A DNA stretch of 28,743 bases from a virus: positions 1 through 28,743 of IMG/VR virus record IMGVR_UViG_3300030102_005606; one strand, written 5' to 3'. Shown here piece after piece: positions 7,141-16,994 of the stretch (its first letter is position 1; the number at the start of each line of letters is the position of its first letter). Under the pieces are notes generated by a model that saw only the letters and a program-made list of their open reading frames with translations, made no database searches and had not been told where the DNA came from. The position numbers and the translations under genes were made by a program.

Positions 7141-8989
7141 ATATAAATTCAAACCTGGTATAGATAGAGAGGGCACTTCTTATTCTAATGAAGGAGGTTG
7201 GTTCGATTGTAACTTAGTAAGATTTAGGATGGGCTTACCTGAAAAATTTGGAGGTTGGGCAAAACTTTTAACAGCTACGTTTAAAGGAACTGCAAGATCT
7301 ATATTCAATTGGATTTCTTTGGATGGCAGTAAATACTTAGGCATAGGCACACATTTAAAATTTTATATACAATCAGGTAATACTTTTGATGATATAACTC
7401 CAATTAGAAAAACAGTTTCAGGATCTATTACTTTTACTAAAGTGGCAGATGGCTCAAGCTCCATAAAAGTTACGGACACTAATCATGGAGCTAATCCTAA
7501 TGATTTTGTAACCTTTAGTGGAGCTAGTACTTTAGGTGGAGCAATAACTGCTACAGTTTTAAATCAAGAGTACCAAATACAGTCTATATCTACTACAAAC
7601 GGTAATGAGTATTTTATAAATGCAGTCGATACTAGCGGTAATGCAGTAACAGCAACTTCTAGCGATAGTACAAGCGGTAGTGCAAATGGTGTATATCAAA
7701 TAGTAACTGGTCTTGATGTATTTGTAGATGGTACTGGTTGGGGTTCAGGTGCTTGGAGTGCAGGGGGATGGGGATCTTCTAGTCCATTATCCTCTGCAAA
7801 TCAATTAAGAATATGGTCGCAAGATAACTATGGTGAAGATTTAGTAATGGCTGTTAGAGGGGGTGGTATATTTAGATGGGATGAATCATCAGGTACAGGC
7901 ACAAGAGCTCAAGAATTGAGCTCAATAACTGGAGCTAATTTAGTTCCTACTAAAGCCATACAAGTTTTAACTTCTGAAACTAATAGGCATTTAATAGTAT
8001 TAGGTGCAGACCCAATTTCAGCTGGTGCAAGAACTGGATCTTTAGATCCTATGTTAGTTGCTTTTTCTTCTTCTGAAGATTTATTAGATTTTGAGCCAAG
8101 AAGCACGAATACAGCTGGTAGTGTAAGACTTTCATCAGGTTCACAAATAGTTGGCGGTATTAAATCAAGACAAGAAATTGTAATTTTTACAGATAGTTCT
8201 ATTTACAGTATGACAAATATTGGGCCGCCTTTGGTCTTTGCTGTTAACCTTATTGATGAAGCTACAGGACTTATAGGCCCTAATGCTTGTATTAATGGCC
8301 CAGAGGGTGTTTATTTTATGGGTAAAGATGCTTTTTATGTCTATAAAGGATCCGTTAGCGAACTACCTTGTACAGTAAAAAATTATGTATTCTCTGATTT
8401 CAATACAGAGCAAAGACTTAAGACTTTTGCTTTTACAAATAAAAAGCATTCAGAAATAGGTTGGTTTTATCCATCTAGCTCATCTCAAGAAATAGATAGA
8501 TATGTTATCTATAATTACCAAGAAGGAGTTTGGTATTACGGACAATTAACAAGAACAGCTTGGTTAGATACTGGTGTATCATCTTATCCACAAGCTACTG
8601 GCAACAACTACTTATATCAACATGAAGTAGGATTTAATGATGACGGTAGCGAGATGCAAAATGTATTTATTGAATCAGGTGATTTAGATATACAAGATGG
8701 AGAAAGCTTTTCTTTTCTAAGAAGGTTAATACCTGATGTTAAGTTTTTAACCTCAGATACTTCAACTAATGTAAATATAGAAACCAAAGTGAGAAACTTC
8801 CCTGGCGATAGTCTTTCTTCTGTTGCTACTTCTACAGTATCGCCTACAACAAAACAATCACACATAAGGGGTAGAGGTAGGCAAGTAGTATTTAAAATCA
8901 AATCAAATGATGGCGATTCAGGTAATAATGGTGTGGGTTGGAGATTAGGTGATACAAGACTAGATGTGCAAACAGATGGCAGACGCTAA
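7127..8989 (+). CDS. Large virion protein, putative tail/DNA-stabilisation protein
   Basis: A 620-aa protein starting MALIKYKFKPGIDREGTSYS, then GGWFDCNLVRFRMGLPEKFGGW. This N-terminal signature is one I associate with tail or nozzle (P22 gp10-like) proteins of marine short-tailed phages. The body is beta-rich with short WSxD/YNYQ motifs, including WSQDNYGEDLVMAVRGGGIF, as in beta-propeller-like tail components, and the EIVIFTDSSIYSM block. No enzymatic motif. Most likely part of the tail tube or its closing plug; exact position in the particle unproven. It overlaps the nuclease gene upstream by 14 nt and the next gene by one base. Confidence 0.65.
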   Translation: MALIKYKFKPGIDREGTSYSNEGGWFDCNLVRFRMGLPEKFGGWAKLLTATFKGTARSIFNWISLDGSKYLGIGTHLKFYIQSGNTFDDITPIRKTVSGSITFTKVADGSSSIKVTDTNHGANPNDFVTFSGASTLGGAITATVLNQEYQIQSISTTNGNEYFINAVDTSGNAVTATSSDSTSGSANGVYQIVTGLDVFVDGTGWGSGAWSAGGWGSSSPLSSANQLRIWSQDNYGEDLVMAVRGGGIFRWDESSGTGTRAQELSSITGANLVPTKAIQVLTSETNRHLIVLGADPISAGARTGSLDPMLVAFSSSEDLLDFEPRSTNTAGSVRLSSGSQIVGGIKSRQEIVIFTDSSIYSMTNIGPPLVFAVNLIDEATGLIGPNACINGPEGVYFMGKDAFYVYKGSVSELPCTVKNYVFSDFNTEQRLKTFAFTNKKHSEIGWFYPSSSSQEIDRYVIYNYQEGVWYYGQLTRTAWLDTGVSSYPQATGNNYLYQHEVGFNDDGSEMQNVFIESGDLDIQDGESFSFLRRLIPDVKFLTSDTSTNVNIETKVRNFPGDSLSSVATSTVSPTTKQSHIRGRGRQVVFKIKSNDGDSGNNGVGWRLGDTRLDVQTDGRR

Positions 8990-9324
8990 TGGCAAGATTA
9001 ATCAAAACTGCTCTACCTTTAGCCACAAGAGATGTCTCTCCAGATTTATACAATAGATTAGTCAGATTACTTGAATTAAATATAGGAACCTTTGATCCTG
9101 ATAGGACTCCACACTATACAGATAGCGAAATAAGTTCTTTAGATTTCCAAGAAGGTGATGTAATATGGAATACGACTGTTGGCTCTTTACAAGCTTATAT
9201 AGGCAACAGATTTGTTCAGTTAACAGAACCTACCGTAGCGGGTGCTGGTTTTGAACTGCTTGGCTCAGTAGGTACGTTGAAAATAGACGTAAAACGTAGT
9301 GGTGGCATAATAATAGAGTTGTAG
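8989..9324 (+). CDS. Small virion-associated protein, unknown
   Basis: A 111-aa protein with the N-terminal ARLIKTALPLATRDVSPDLY, then NRLVRLLELNIG, and later EGDVIWNTTVGSLQAYIGNR, which looks like a beta-hairpin found in phage tail accessory proteins. The C-terminus is beta-rich (GTLKIDVKRSGGIIIEL). Coupled to the 620-aa gene by a TAATG overlap and followed by a 30-bp gap. No family assigned; role as a minor tail protein is inferred from position. Confidence 0.6.
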   Translation: MARLIKTALPLATRDVSPDLYNRLVRLLELNIGTFDPDRTPHYTDSEISSLDFQEGDVIWNTTVGSLQAYIGNRFVQLTEPTVAGAGFELLGSVGTLKIDVKRSGGIIIEL

Positions 9325-9354
9325 TCCCACTAATGCTTATAATAAAATAACAAG

Positions 9355-10521
9355 ATGAATGAACAAATAACTGGTCTTGCAAGTTTAGGAAGATTCGAAG
9401 ATAACAAGATTGCACACGTTGCTGATGGGGAAATGGTTATTCCACCATTAGCCATATCATTAGCTACCAAAAGACAAATATTTAAAGACATGCTTAATGC
9501 TGGTATAAATCCAGCTAATTATGTTGTTGGCAGTTCTAATAGTATAAATCCTTATTCTGGTTTGCCTGAGTTTTTTCTCGACAAATTAGTAAAAAAAATA
9601 GTTAAGCCAGTAAAAAAAATAGTTAAGTTTCAAACAGGTTTAGCAAAAAAAGCTATAAAGGCTAATTTAAAATTAGGTAAGAACATAGTAAAAAGTGATT
9701 TATTCAAAACATTAGCACCTATAGGGGCTATGTTTATACCAGGTTTAGGGCCACTTGCATCTATGGCATTAAGTGGTGGGTTATCAGGATTAGCTAGTGG
9801 TGGAGGGCTAAAATCTGGTTTAGGCGGAGCTTTGACCGCAACTTTAGGAGGATTAGCTGGCGGATTAAGACCAGGGATGGCTCCTAATGTGCCAGTTGGC
9901 AGCAATCCTTTTTCTTCTTTTGATTCTTTTAAAAAAGCTATAAACCCTTTTAGTGGCCTTAGTCAAAATGTAAGTAATCAATCAGGTATTATGAGTTTAG
10001 GTCAAAATAATCCTTTGATGCAATTAGTAAGTAATGTTACGGGAGATGATATTTATAACCAACAAAGATTACAAAATTTCTATAACAAGGGTATGGGAGC
10101 TGCTGCTGGTTTAGCAGTACCCGCTGGCATATTAAGTTATTTAGCTGCTAAAAAAGAAAGAGACAATCCTCTAAAAGATGTAAGAGATACTTTAAGACCA
10201 GATTTAAAATTAGGCACTACCTTTGGTAAAGGTGGTTTTGATCTTGGCTTTGCTGAAGGTGGAGAAGTTTTAGATATGAGAGATGGTGGAGAATCTGAAG
10301 GCCCAGGAACTGGTACCTCTGATGATATACCAGCTATGTTGTCTGATGGCGAGTTTGTTATGACTGCCTCTGCCAACAAAGGATTAGGTGGTTACAAAAT
10401 TAGTAAAAGCAAAGGTGTTGTATCATTAACTCCAGGTGGAAAGCCTGATAGAAAGAAAGGTGCTAAGAACATGATGAACTTAATGAAAACTTTTGAAAAA
10501 TACAACGAGGGGTACGCATAA
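9355..10521 (+). CDS. Glycine-rich internal/tail protein with two DGE(M/F)V motifs
   Basis: A 388-aa protein in three regions. Residues 1-70 hold IAHVADGEMVIPP, a DMLNAGINPANYVVGS segment and SINPYSGLPEFF, a block recurring in marine phage virion proteins. Residues about 75-115 are very basic and helical (repeated KKIVKPVKKIVK), and 120-175 are Gly/Leu-rich and hydrophobic (GAMFIPGLGPLASMALSGGL, then SGLASGGGL), possibly membrane-active. Residues 316-341 hold GPGTGTSDDIPAML, then SDGEFVMTASA, a motif seen in tape-measure and ejection-type proteins. Likely a minor virion or ejection protein. ATG without a clear ribosome-binding site; TAATG overlap with the next gene. Confidence 0.6.
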   Translation: MNEQITGLASLGRFEDNKIAHVADGEMVIPPLAISLATKRQIFKDMLNAGINPANYVVGSSNSINPYSGLPEFFLDKLVKKIVKPVKKIVKFQTGLAKKAIKANLKLGKNIVKSDLFKTLAPIGAMFIPGLGPLASMALSGGLSGLASGGGLKSGLGGALTATLGGLAGGLRPGMAPNVPVGSNPFSSFDSFKKAINPFSGLSQNVSNQSGIMSLGQNNPLMQLVSNVTGDDIYNQQRLQNFYNKGMGAAAGLAVPAGILSYLAAKKERDNPLKDVRDTLRPDLKLGTTFGKGGFDLGFAEGGEVLDMRDGGESEGPGTGTSDDIPAMLSDGEFVMTASANKGLGGYKISKSKGVVSLTPGGKPDRKKGAKNMMNLMKTFEKYNEGYA

Positions 10522-11525
10522 TGGCTATTTACGGAGATCCAATGTTAAGACCAGGACAACAAGTAGTTGATACAGTAGGCGATCCTTATCTAAGAAGTCT
10601 TTTCTTTGGTACAGAAGGGACTCCAGGTTTTATTAATCAACTCCAACAAATAGCTAGAAAAAGATTTGAAACTCCTTTACCAGAACAAAAATTTGCAGAT
10701 CTTACTGATTTAGAACAAGCTGGCTTAGATCGACTCAGAAGTGGCATAGGTAATTTTGAAAGATTCTTAACGTCTGGTGAAGATCAACTTAGTGCTATAA
10801 GAGATTTACAAGATCCTTTTGCTTACAAAAAGTTTGAAGATCCCTATCAACAAGCGGTTATTGACCAATATACACAAGACGCTGTAAAAGCTTTTGATAT
10901 GTCCGAAAACCAAAGAAGATTTAACGCTTTAGGTGCTGGTGAGTCTGCTTTTGGTTCTAGGGCTAGACTGGGAGCACAAGACAGATTAGAGGAATTTAGT
11001 AGAGGTTTAGGTAAAGAACTTGCTGGCATACGTCAAGCTGGTTATAGAGATTCTATATCTAGACTTAGAGATGAGATTGGCGACAGAAGAAATCTGTTTG
11101 GTGATTTTAGAGATCTTGCCAGCGACACGCAAAGATTAACGCAAACTGGCATTCAGAATTTATTAGGCCTTGGCAGCACACAAAGAAAATTAGACGATAT
11201 AAGAAGCGCAGCAGATTTTAATAGGGCAACTGCACAAAGAAATGATCCTTTAGAAACTATGCGAATCTTATCGACAATATTACCATCTTATTCTCCTACG
11301 ACTGCAAACATAACTTCTATGTTTGGCAGAGCACCTGATCCTAGAGCTGTTGGTCTTGGAAGCTTCTTAAACACTTTCTCGCAATTTATGCCAAACATAA
11401 ATACGTTTGCACAAAGACCGCAAGATCCAACTGTATATTCAATGAATCAGAATCAAAATCAAAATCCACAAATGACTCCAGTAGCTTCTATTTATAATCC
11501 ACAAGCTCAAACCTATAGATTGTAA
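10521..11525 (+). CDS. Virion/internal protein, unknown family
   Basis: A 334-aa, mostly helical, charged protein. It begins MAIYGDPMLRPGQQVVDTVG. The region FNALGAGESAFGSRARLGAQ and the repeated R/D-rich helices at about 105-225 suggest a rod-like or coiled structure; the C-terminus is Gln/Asn/Pro-rich (NQNQNQNPQ). No catalytic motif. It sits in a run of TAATG-coupled genes leading to the giant 1119-aa protein, as internal (ejected) virion proteins do in T7-like phages. Function inferred from context only. Confidence 0.6.
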   Translation: MAIYGDPMLRPGQQVVDTVGDPYLRSLFFGTEGTPGFINQLQQIARKRFETPLPEQKFADLTDLEQAGLDRLRSGIGNFERFLTSGEDQLSAIRDLQDPFAYKKFEDPYQQAVIDQYTQDAVKAFDMSENQRRFNALGAGESAFGSRARLGAQDRLEEFSRGLGKELAGIRQAGYRDSISRLRDEIGDRRNLFGDFRDLASDTQRLTQTGIQNLLGLGSTQRKLDDIRSAADFNRATAQRNDPLETMRILSTILPSYSPTTANITSMFGRAPDPRAVGLGSFLNTFSQFMPNINTFAQRPQDPTVYSMNQNQNQNPQMTPVASIYNPQAQTYRL

Positions 11526-13417
11526 TGTCAATTTTTGATAGAAATATGTTTCGACAAACTTCAGCAGTAAGTCCTGATGTTACTGTTATTGGCGAAAGCG
11601 GAGGCGGAGTAAGACCGCAAATTAACATGCCACCTCCTTCTGCTGAAATAGGCATTGGTAGTTTTGAAAGACCTGAGTTTGAAGTAAATCCTATTATTGA
11701 TAATGTGGTAACAAATACACCTGAAGTAATTACAGATTCTGGATTAGGCGAAAACCAAATAAGACTATCTACTGGTGAAATTATTACTGTCGATCCATCA
11801 AATTTATCTAATATTGTAAATTCAGATGCTCTTTTTACTTTAGATGTTTATGGCATGTTAAATAGTCCTGATGTTCTTTTAGGTAGTAATGTAGAGAAAA
11901 TAGTTAGTCAAGCTTTAGAGAACAGAGGAGGTTCAGCAGCTTTATTTAGAAATCCTACTTTACCTTTTAGGATGGCAAAAGACGTATTTGCTGAAGGTGG
12001 TGAAGAGTTGATGAATTACTATCGTAGAATTGCAGACTTTGCTAAAAAAACTCCAGAAATTTTATCTATATATAGCCCAGAAGAGGCAGTAAAATTAAGA
12101 GAAAACATAAAAAAAGGAGAAGTTGAGCCTTTTGAAAAAATTGATGATTTGTATGTATCGCCAATAGCAGATGAAGGTAAAGGTTTGAAAGATGCTATTT
12201 TAAGTGGCTACAAAAGTAGAGAATCTTTAGATGATTTGTATAGAGGCGCTCAATTACAAAACGAAATAGATGATTTAGATGTCCCTTCTCAAACTCAAAT
12301 GGAAGCTGATGTATCTGAAGAATTACCAACAGAAACTATAGCTGCTAACACTATTGAAACACAAGATAGCGTGGATGAGCTTTCCCCTGATTTAGATACT
12401 CAATCTGACTTAGAACGAAGAATAAAAGAGGGTGAGGCACAAGCTGCATTAGATAAAGTTGATAGATCTAAATTAACTAAAAAAGAAAAAGAAGATAGGA
12501 TTAGAGAAGATTTAGACGACACTACTTTTGAGCTGACTCAAGAACAAAGAGAGCAATTTTTTGCTGACGAAGATAAATACATAAAAGATTTAGCTATTGC
12601 TGATACTTTTGGCGGTCAAAAATTCAAAGACTTTTTAGGCAGTATGGGTAAGCAATTAGTAAGGACTGGATCATTTATGGGCATACCTTTGGGTACAGCA
12701 GACTTTGTAGATTCTGAAACAGCAAAACGTGCAGCTGAAGCTGAAGCAGAAATAGCATTAAGAAAGGAACAAATCAAACAAACAGGCAAAGATACTGGCC
12801 CATCAATTAGAGATTTGAAAAATATAAAAGATTCTTCAGTTGAATTTAATACAGCAGCAAAAGATTTTTCAGGAGCTAGAGCTGCTGTTTCGTTAATTAA
12901 TGAAGTTCTTAATTTAGTTGAACAATCAAAAAAACAAGGAGCAGCTAAACTTGGAGGGTTTAAAGGTAAGTTTGACATATTAACGGATGGTGTATTAGCA
13001 GCTTTAAATATAGACAGATTACCTTCTGCTGCAACTCAAGTAGAGTCTATACTTGATATTTTAAGAAACAGAAATATCAGAGAAATACTAGGAGAGTCTG
13101 GAAGAACAATTTCAAACTTAGACAGACAGATTGTTGAACGTGTTTTTGGATCTTTTGGATTTATGGATAATCCAAATACTGTAGAGAAAAAATTAAAATC
13201 TTCTAGAGATGCTCTTTTAAATAATATGGAATCTTACAAAGAAAACATGCAATCAAATTTTGATTTCTTACAAGCTGCTGGTAGTTTTGGACAAAGTAGA
13301 GCTTTGAATCATGCAAAAGCCATGCAAGATGCTATAGATTTTGATCCTACTAATACTTTTCAAGATGCTGAAAAAGCTGCAGAAATAATAAAAAAAATAC
13401 AAGAAATAGATTTATAG
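11525..13417 (+). CDS. Large acidic internal virion-like protein
   Basis: A 630-aa protein. The first 130 residues are polar and Pro/Asn-rich (GESGGGVRPQINMPPPSAEI); residues 230-350 are acidic and helical (ELPTETIAANTIETQDSVDE and KKEKEDRIREDLDDTTFELT), and 390-610 form long helices including LINEVLNLVEQSKKQGAAKL. The C-terminal stretch FDFLQAAGSFGQSRALNHAK and a closing EIIKKIQEIDL suggest a helical bundle. No enzyme motif. Size, helicity and position just before the 1119-aa protein match T7 gp15-like ejection proteins, but that is an analogy, not a detected homology. Four bases separate it from the next gene. Confidence 0.6.
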   Translation: MSIFDRNMFRQTSAVSPDVTVIGESGGGVRPQINMPPPSAEIGIGSFERPEFEVNPIIDNVVTNTPEVITDSGLGENQIRLSTGEIITVDPSNLSNIVNSDALFTLDVYGMLNSPDVLLGSNVEKIVSQALENRGGSAALFRNPTLPFRMAKDVFAEGGEELMNYYRRIADFAKKTPEILSIYSPEEAVKLRENIKKGEVEPFEKIDDLYVSPIADEGKGLKDAILSGYKSRESLDDLYRGAQLQNEIDDLDVPSQTQMEADVSEELPTETIAANTIETQDSVDELSPDLDTQSDLERRIKEGEAQAALDKVDRSKLTKKEKEDRIREDLDDTTFELTQEQREQFFADEDKYIKDLAIADTFGGQKFKDFLGSMGKQLVRTGSFMGIPLGTADFVDSETAKRAAEAEAEIALRKEQIKQTGKDTGPSIRDLKNIKDSSVEFNTAAKDFSGARAAVSLINEVLNLVEQSKKQGAAKLGGFKGKFDILTDGVLAALNIDRLPSAATQVESILDILRNRNIREILGESGRTISNLDRQIVERVFGSFGFMDNPNTVEKKLKSSRDALLNNMESYKENMQSNFDFLQAAGSFGQSRALNHAKAMQDAIDFDPTNTFQDAEKAAEIIKKIQEIDL

Positions 13418-13421
13418 TGAA

Positions 13422-16400
13422 ATGCAAAGGTATAAAGTTAATGTTACTGACACAGAATCACTAGAGGTCGAAGCTAACTCTCCTGATGAAGCTAGAGCTA
13501 AAGTAAAAGCCATAATCGCAGAAAGAACTTTAGCACCACAAGCAGACAATCTTTTTTTTAATTATGATAGCGGAGTAAAAGACGCACAATTAAGATTTGA
13601 CCTAGGGTTAGCGGAAAACGAAGTAGAAAGAGAAAAAATACTTAGTAAGTATGTTGGTAATGAATATGCAGTAGATTCTTCAGGACAACTAGCCTTAACA
13701 CCAGAAGGTATGAAGATGCTTGGTCTTGGCGATCAAATTAGAACCATCACCTTAAAAAATGGGGAAGAGCTAGAACAAAATACAGTTATAGACGAAAGAA
13801 CTTTTGGTTTTAACAAATATGATCTTGCAGATTTTTCAGGCGTTGTAGGGCCTATATTTGGTAGTGTGGTAGCTTTAGTTCCACAGTTAAGAGTAGCAAA
13901 AGCTTTGACTAATCTTTTAGGTGGTAGGTCGGCTATGGCTAATATGTTGCTTTCGGGTTTAGGGGGCGCTACTGGTAAGGGATTAGAAGAAGCTTATGAA
14001 ATAAATCAAGGGTATCAAGCACAAAGTAGAGATGAGTTAAGAAACCTTTTAGCTTATGAAGGAGTTTTAGGATTTGCTGGACAAGGACTGGGTGAAGGTC
14101 TTTTTAAATTTTATTCTTTGCTTTTAGGCAAACAAGCTCCTTTTGATAATTTAAGATTTCAACAACAAGCAATTAAGGGTAGGTCTATCTTAGATGTCAT
14201 GAAACTTGATAAATCTTTAGGCAGAGAAGCTACAGAAAAAGAAATAGCTAAAGCTGTAAAAGAGGGCAAAGTTGGTAAGAATGAATTTAAGGCTTTGCCG
14301 TCTCAATCTGCTTTGAACAGAGTTATACCAGGTAGGCTACAAGCAGTTGCTGAAACTGTTTTAGGTAATAAAAGAGTTCTTAGTACCAAAGCTTATTTAA
14401 GAGAAGAAATAGATAGATTGAATAGATTAATAAATGGGGAAAACTTTGCTGGTGAAGAATTTGTAAAAGAATCTACAAGAGAACAAATTACTGGTGCTTT
14501 AAGTTCTGCAAGACAAAAGTTAAATACAGCAGAAATCAAAACTAACAAACAAGTAAATAAACTTGTAGAGGAACTTATGGAGGGCATAACTTCTGCTGAT
14601 GATTTTGCAAATGCCTTGAATAGAAAAGAGATAGGAGAAGTTTTAATAGACAGCCTTTCAAAATCACATAAGGCAGTAGAAGATCAATTACGAAAAAAAT
14701 ACGTAAATGCTGACAAAATGCTACTTGCCGCAGGTAAAGACGATCCTGACTTAATTGAAGGTATAAGTATTTCTTTAAATAAACTTATTTCTGAACATAT
14801 AAGTAAAATAACTCAAGCTTATGGTCGTAAATATGGCAGAAACCCAGGCGAATTAACAATTCAAGCGCCAAAAGAAATTGACGATCATAGTGCAGATGAA
14901 GTAACAAAATTTGTAACAGGATTAATAGAAAGGCAAAGAAGAATAAGTAATGCTCTTGAGTATGAAGATGGTTTTTTACAATATTGGGAAGATTTGTCTC
15001 CTACAGCTCTAAATTCAAAATTTCCTGAAATAGGTAGAGCACAAAAAGCAGAATTAAAATTTGGTGAAAACTTACAAAGAATTAGAAACGATTTATCTAC
15101 TTTGAAAGGACTAAGATTGAATAGTCTTAATGTAGGTAGAAACACCTCTTTACTAGACGACATTATTAAAATTTTAGATAACCCAGATGATGCCCTTGTT
15201 AATCCTGGTCTTTTAAATATCTTAGAAAATCCAAACTCTCTAGTAAAAATGATTAATAAAAAAGGAAAATTTAAAGCTTACATAAATAAAGATTTAGACA
15301 AAACTGCTAGTAAAGATATTTCTGATGCCGTAATGGAGCTAAAAGCAACAAATAAATTAGCGAGAGAAAGACTTGCGCCTTTTGATTCTTTAAAAATAAA
15401 ACAAATTATTGGAGATTCGCAACAAGGTAATTACAATATTAATAGCGTTTATGATGAGTTTATCTTATCAGGTTCTAAAGACACAAAACCGTTTGAAGAT
15501 TTTTTTCAAGCAATAAAAAACCACGAAAAATATCTAGAGGAAATAAACACGAAAAAAGGAGTGCTTGATCAGGCAGCTTTCAAAAAAGCCATGGATAAAT
15601 TTGGTGGGGAACAGTATATAAAAACACAGTTACAGAGAAAAATTTTGCATGATGCTTGGCGTGAATCCTATGACAAAACTAGTAAATCTTTAGATTTTAA
15701 AAAGTTTGCAGACGAAATACTAAAATTTGATAGAACTAAAGAAGGCAAAATGGAAATTATTTTTGGGCCAAGCTATAAAAATATTATAGATACAGTTACT
15801 CAATTAAGAAGAATAACTCCAAGCATGTATAACAAACAACCATTAGAGTTAGAAAATTTAATCAATCAAATTGTAGAGACTGATGGCGGACTTAGAGATA
15901 CTTCTACTGCGCAAAGATTTTTGGATGCTCTAAAAAATAAATCTAACGCTGCAAAGGAAAGAATTAGTTTTGAGCAAAACTCTATCATAAAGAGGTTAGA
16001 TGTCTCTGGTACTGATGAGATTGCAGATGTTGTATTTAAACCTAATAGCGCTGCAAATATTCAGATTGTAAAAGAAACTGTTGATCCAGAAACATTTGTT
16101 GAAATACAACAAGCTAGTTTATCTAAATTATTGAAAGATTCTTTTGATCCTTCCAAAGAAAAAATTACAGATATATTTAAACCAGACAGACTTAGAAGAA
16201 CTCTAGATAGTTATGGAGATACAACTTTGGAGGCTATGTTTGGTAAAGAATCATTACTTGGATTTAGAGCATTACAATCTGCGCTTGATGGCTTAACCAT
16301 AGAAAAGTCAGCTGGTACACTTGTAGCTGCTGGTATTGCTGTTAACGCTCTTAGCATTGGCATGTTGCCAACAGTCGCTGGTTTAGCAATTATGAGACAA

Positions 16401-16781
16401 GCTTTTTCAAATCCAGCTATATTAAAATTGTTAGCCAAAAAAGACCCTGGATCTGTTGGTAGAGTAATACAATTTTTTATTAGATCTGCTAGACAACTTG
16501 GCATTAGGTTGATTGGAGATGCTATAGCAGAGGGTAGTCAACAAGCCGAAGTTGGCTTACAAAGAGGGCAAGAAGAACTACAAGATATAGAAAGACAAAA
16601 CCAACAAGAGATTAGATCTTTTCAAGATTCTTTGAGAGATTTAAGAGATGAAAGTCAAAGAAACATTAGAAACTTACAAAGCAGTACGCCATTACCAGAA
16701 GTTGAGCCAGTAAATGTAGATCCACTTTCTCCTGAAAGGTTGGATTTTGCAGAAAGATTAGCTAACAGACCTATTATTTAG
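13422..16781 (+). CDS. Giant internal virion protein, T7 gp16-like by position
   Basis: An 1119-aa protein, the largest in the window and the last gene of the plus-strand virion block. Residues 1-35 (YKVNVTDTESLEVEANSPDE) form a small beta-alpha module seen at the start of other phage proteins; residues about 80-100 hold EYAVDSSGQLALTPEGMKML. Hydrophobic segments lie near 138-190 and 960-1000 (LVAAGIAVNALSIGMLPTVA), which could insert in the host envelope. The remainder is long charged helices, with a Q/E/R-rich coiled coil near the end. Fits an ejected DNA-translocation protein; no lytic transglycosylase motif was recognised. Its 3' end overlaps the opposite-strand gene by 24 nt. Confidence 0.65.
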   Translation: MQRYKVNVTDTESLEVEANSPDEARAKVKAIIAERTLAPQADNLFFNYDSGVKDAQLRFDLGLAENEVEREKILSKYVGNEYAVDSSGQLALTPEGMKMLGLGDQIRTITLKNGEELEQNTVIDERTFGFNKYDLADFSGVVGPIFGSVVALVPQLRVAKALTNLLGGRSAMANMLLSGLGGATGKGLEEAYEINQGYQAQSRDELRNLLAYEGVLGFAGQGLGEGLFKFYSLLLGKQAPFDNLRFQQQAIKGRSILDVMKLDKSLGREATEKEIAKAVKEGKVGKNEFKALPSQSALNRVIPGRLQAVAETVLGNKRVLSTKAYLREEIDRLNRLINGENFAGEEFVKESTREQITGALSSARQKLNTAEIKTNKQVNKLVEELMEGITSADDFANALNRKEIGEVLIDSLSKSHKAVEDQLRKKYVNADKMLLAAGKDDPDLIEGISISLNKLISEHISKITQAYGRKYGRNPGELTIQAPKEIDDHSADEVTKFVTGLIERQRRISNALEYEDGFLQYWEDLSPTALNSKFPEIGRAQKAELKFGENLQRIRNDLSTLKGLRLNSLNVGRNTSLLDDIIKILDNPDDALVNPGLLNILENPNSLVKMINKKGKFKAYINKDLDKTASKDISDAVMELKATNKLARERLAPFDSLKIKQIIGDSQQGNYNINSVYDEFILSGSKDTKPFEDFFQAIKNHEKYLEEINTKKGVLDQAAFKKAMDKFGGEQYIKTQLQRKILHDAWRESYDKTSKSLDFKKFADEILKFDRTKEGKMEIIFGPSYKNIIDTVTQLRRITPSMYNKQPLELENLINQIVETDGGLRDTSTAQRFLDALKNKSNAAKERISFEQNSIIKRLDVSGTDEIADVVFKPNSAANIQIVKETVDPETFVEIQQASLSKLLKDSFDPSKEKITDIFKPDRLRRTLDSYGDTTLEAMFGKESLLGFRALQSALDGLTIEKSAGTLVAAGIAVNALSIGMLPTVAGLAIMRQAFSNPAILKLLAKKDPGSVGRVIQFFIRSARQLGIRLIGDAIAEGSQQAEVGLQRGQEELQDIERQNQQEIRSFQDSLRDLRDESQRNIRNLQSSTPLPEVEPVNVDPLSPERLDFAERLANRPII

Positions 16782-16994
16782 TTTTAAAAGTTCCTTTCTT
16801 TTTCTAAATAAATCCATCATATTTTCATAGCCTTGAGGATATATATCCTTACACATGTGTATAACTTGATAATTTTTATTGTAGTGATCGTACAAAGTAT
16901 CTAAAGACTTTATGTTTGGAATATTAAAACTTAAAATTTTAAAACAATCTTTTGCAAAAGTTTCCCTTTCTTTATTTGTAAGCGTCTTTAACAT
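16758..16994 (-). CDS. Hypothetical 78-aa helical protein
   Basis: A 78-aa protein, last gene of the leftward operon. Sequence such as NKERETFAKDCFKIL and GYENMMDLFRKRKELLKL suggests a small helical domain; no known family. The ATG lies within the 3' end of the holin gene (23-nt overlap) and follows GAAGAGA. The stop lies inside the 3' end of the convergent 1119-aa gene. The tight packing favours a real gene, but no function can be given. Confidence 0.55.
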   Translation of the reverse strand: MLKTLTNKERETFAKDCFKILSFNIPNIKSLDTLYDHYNKNYQVIHMCKDIYPQGYENMMDLFRKRKELLKLNNRSVS

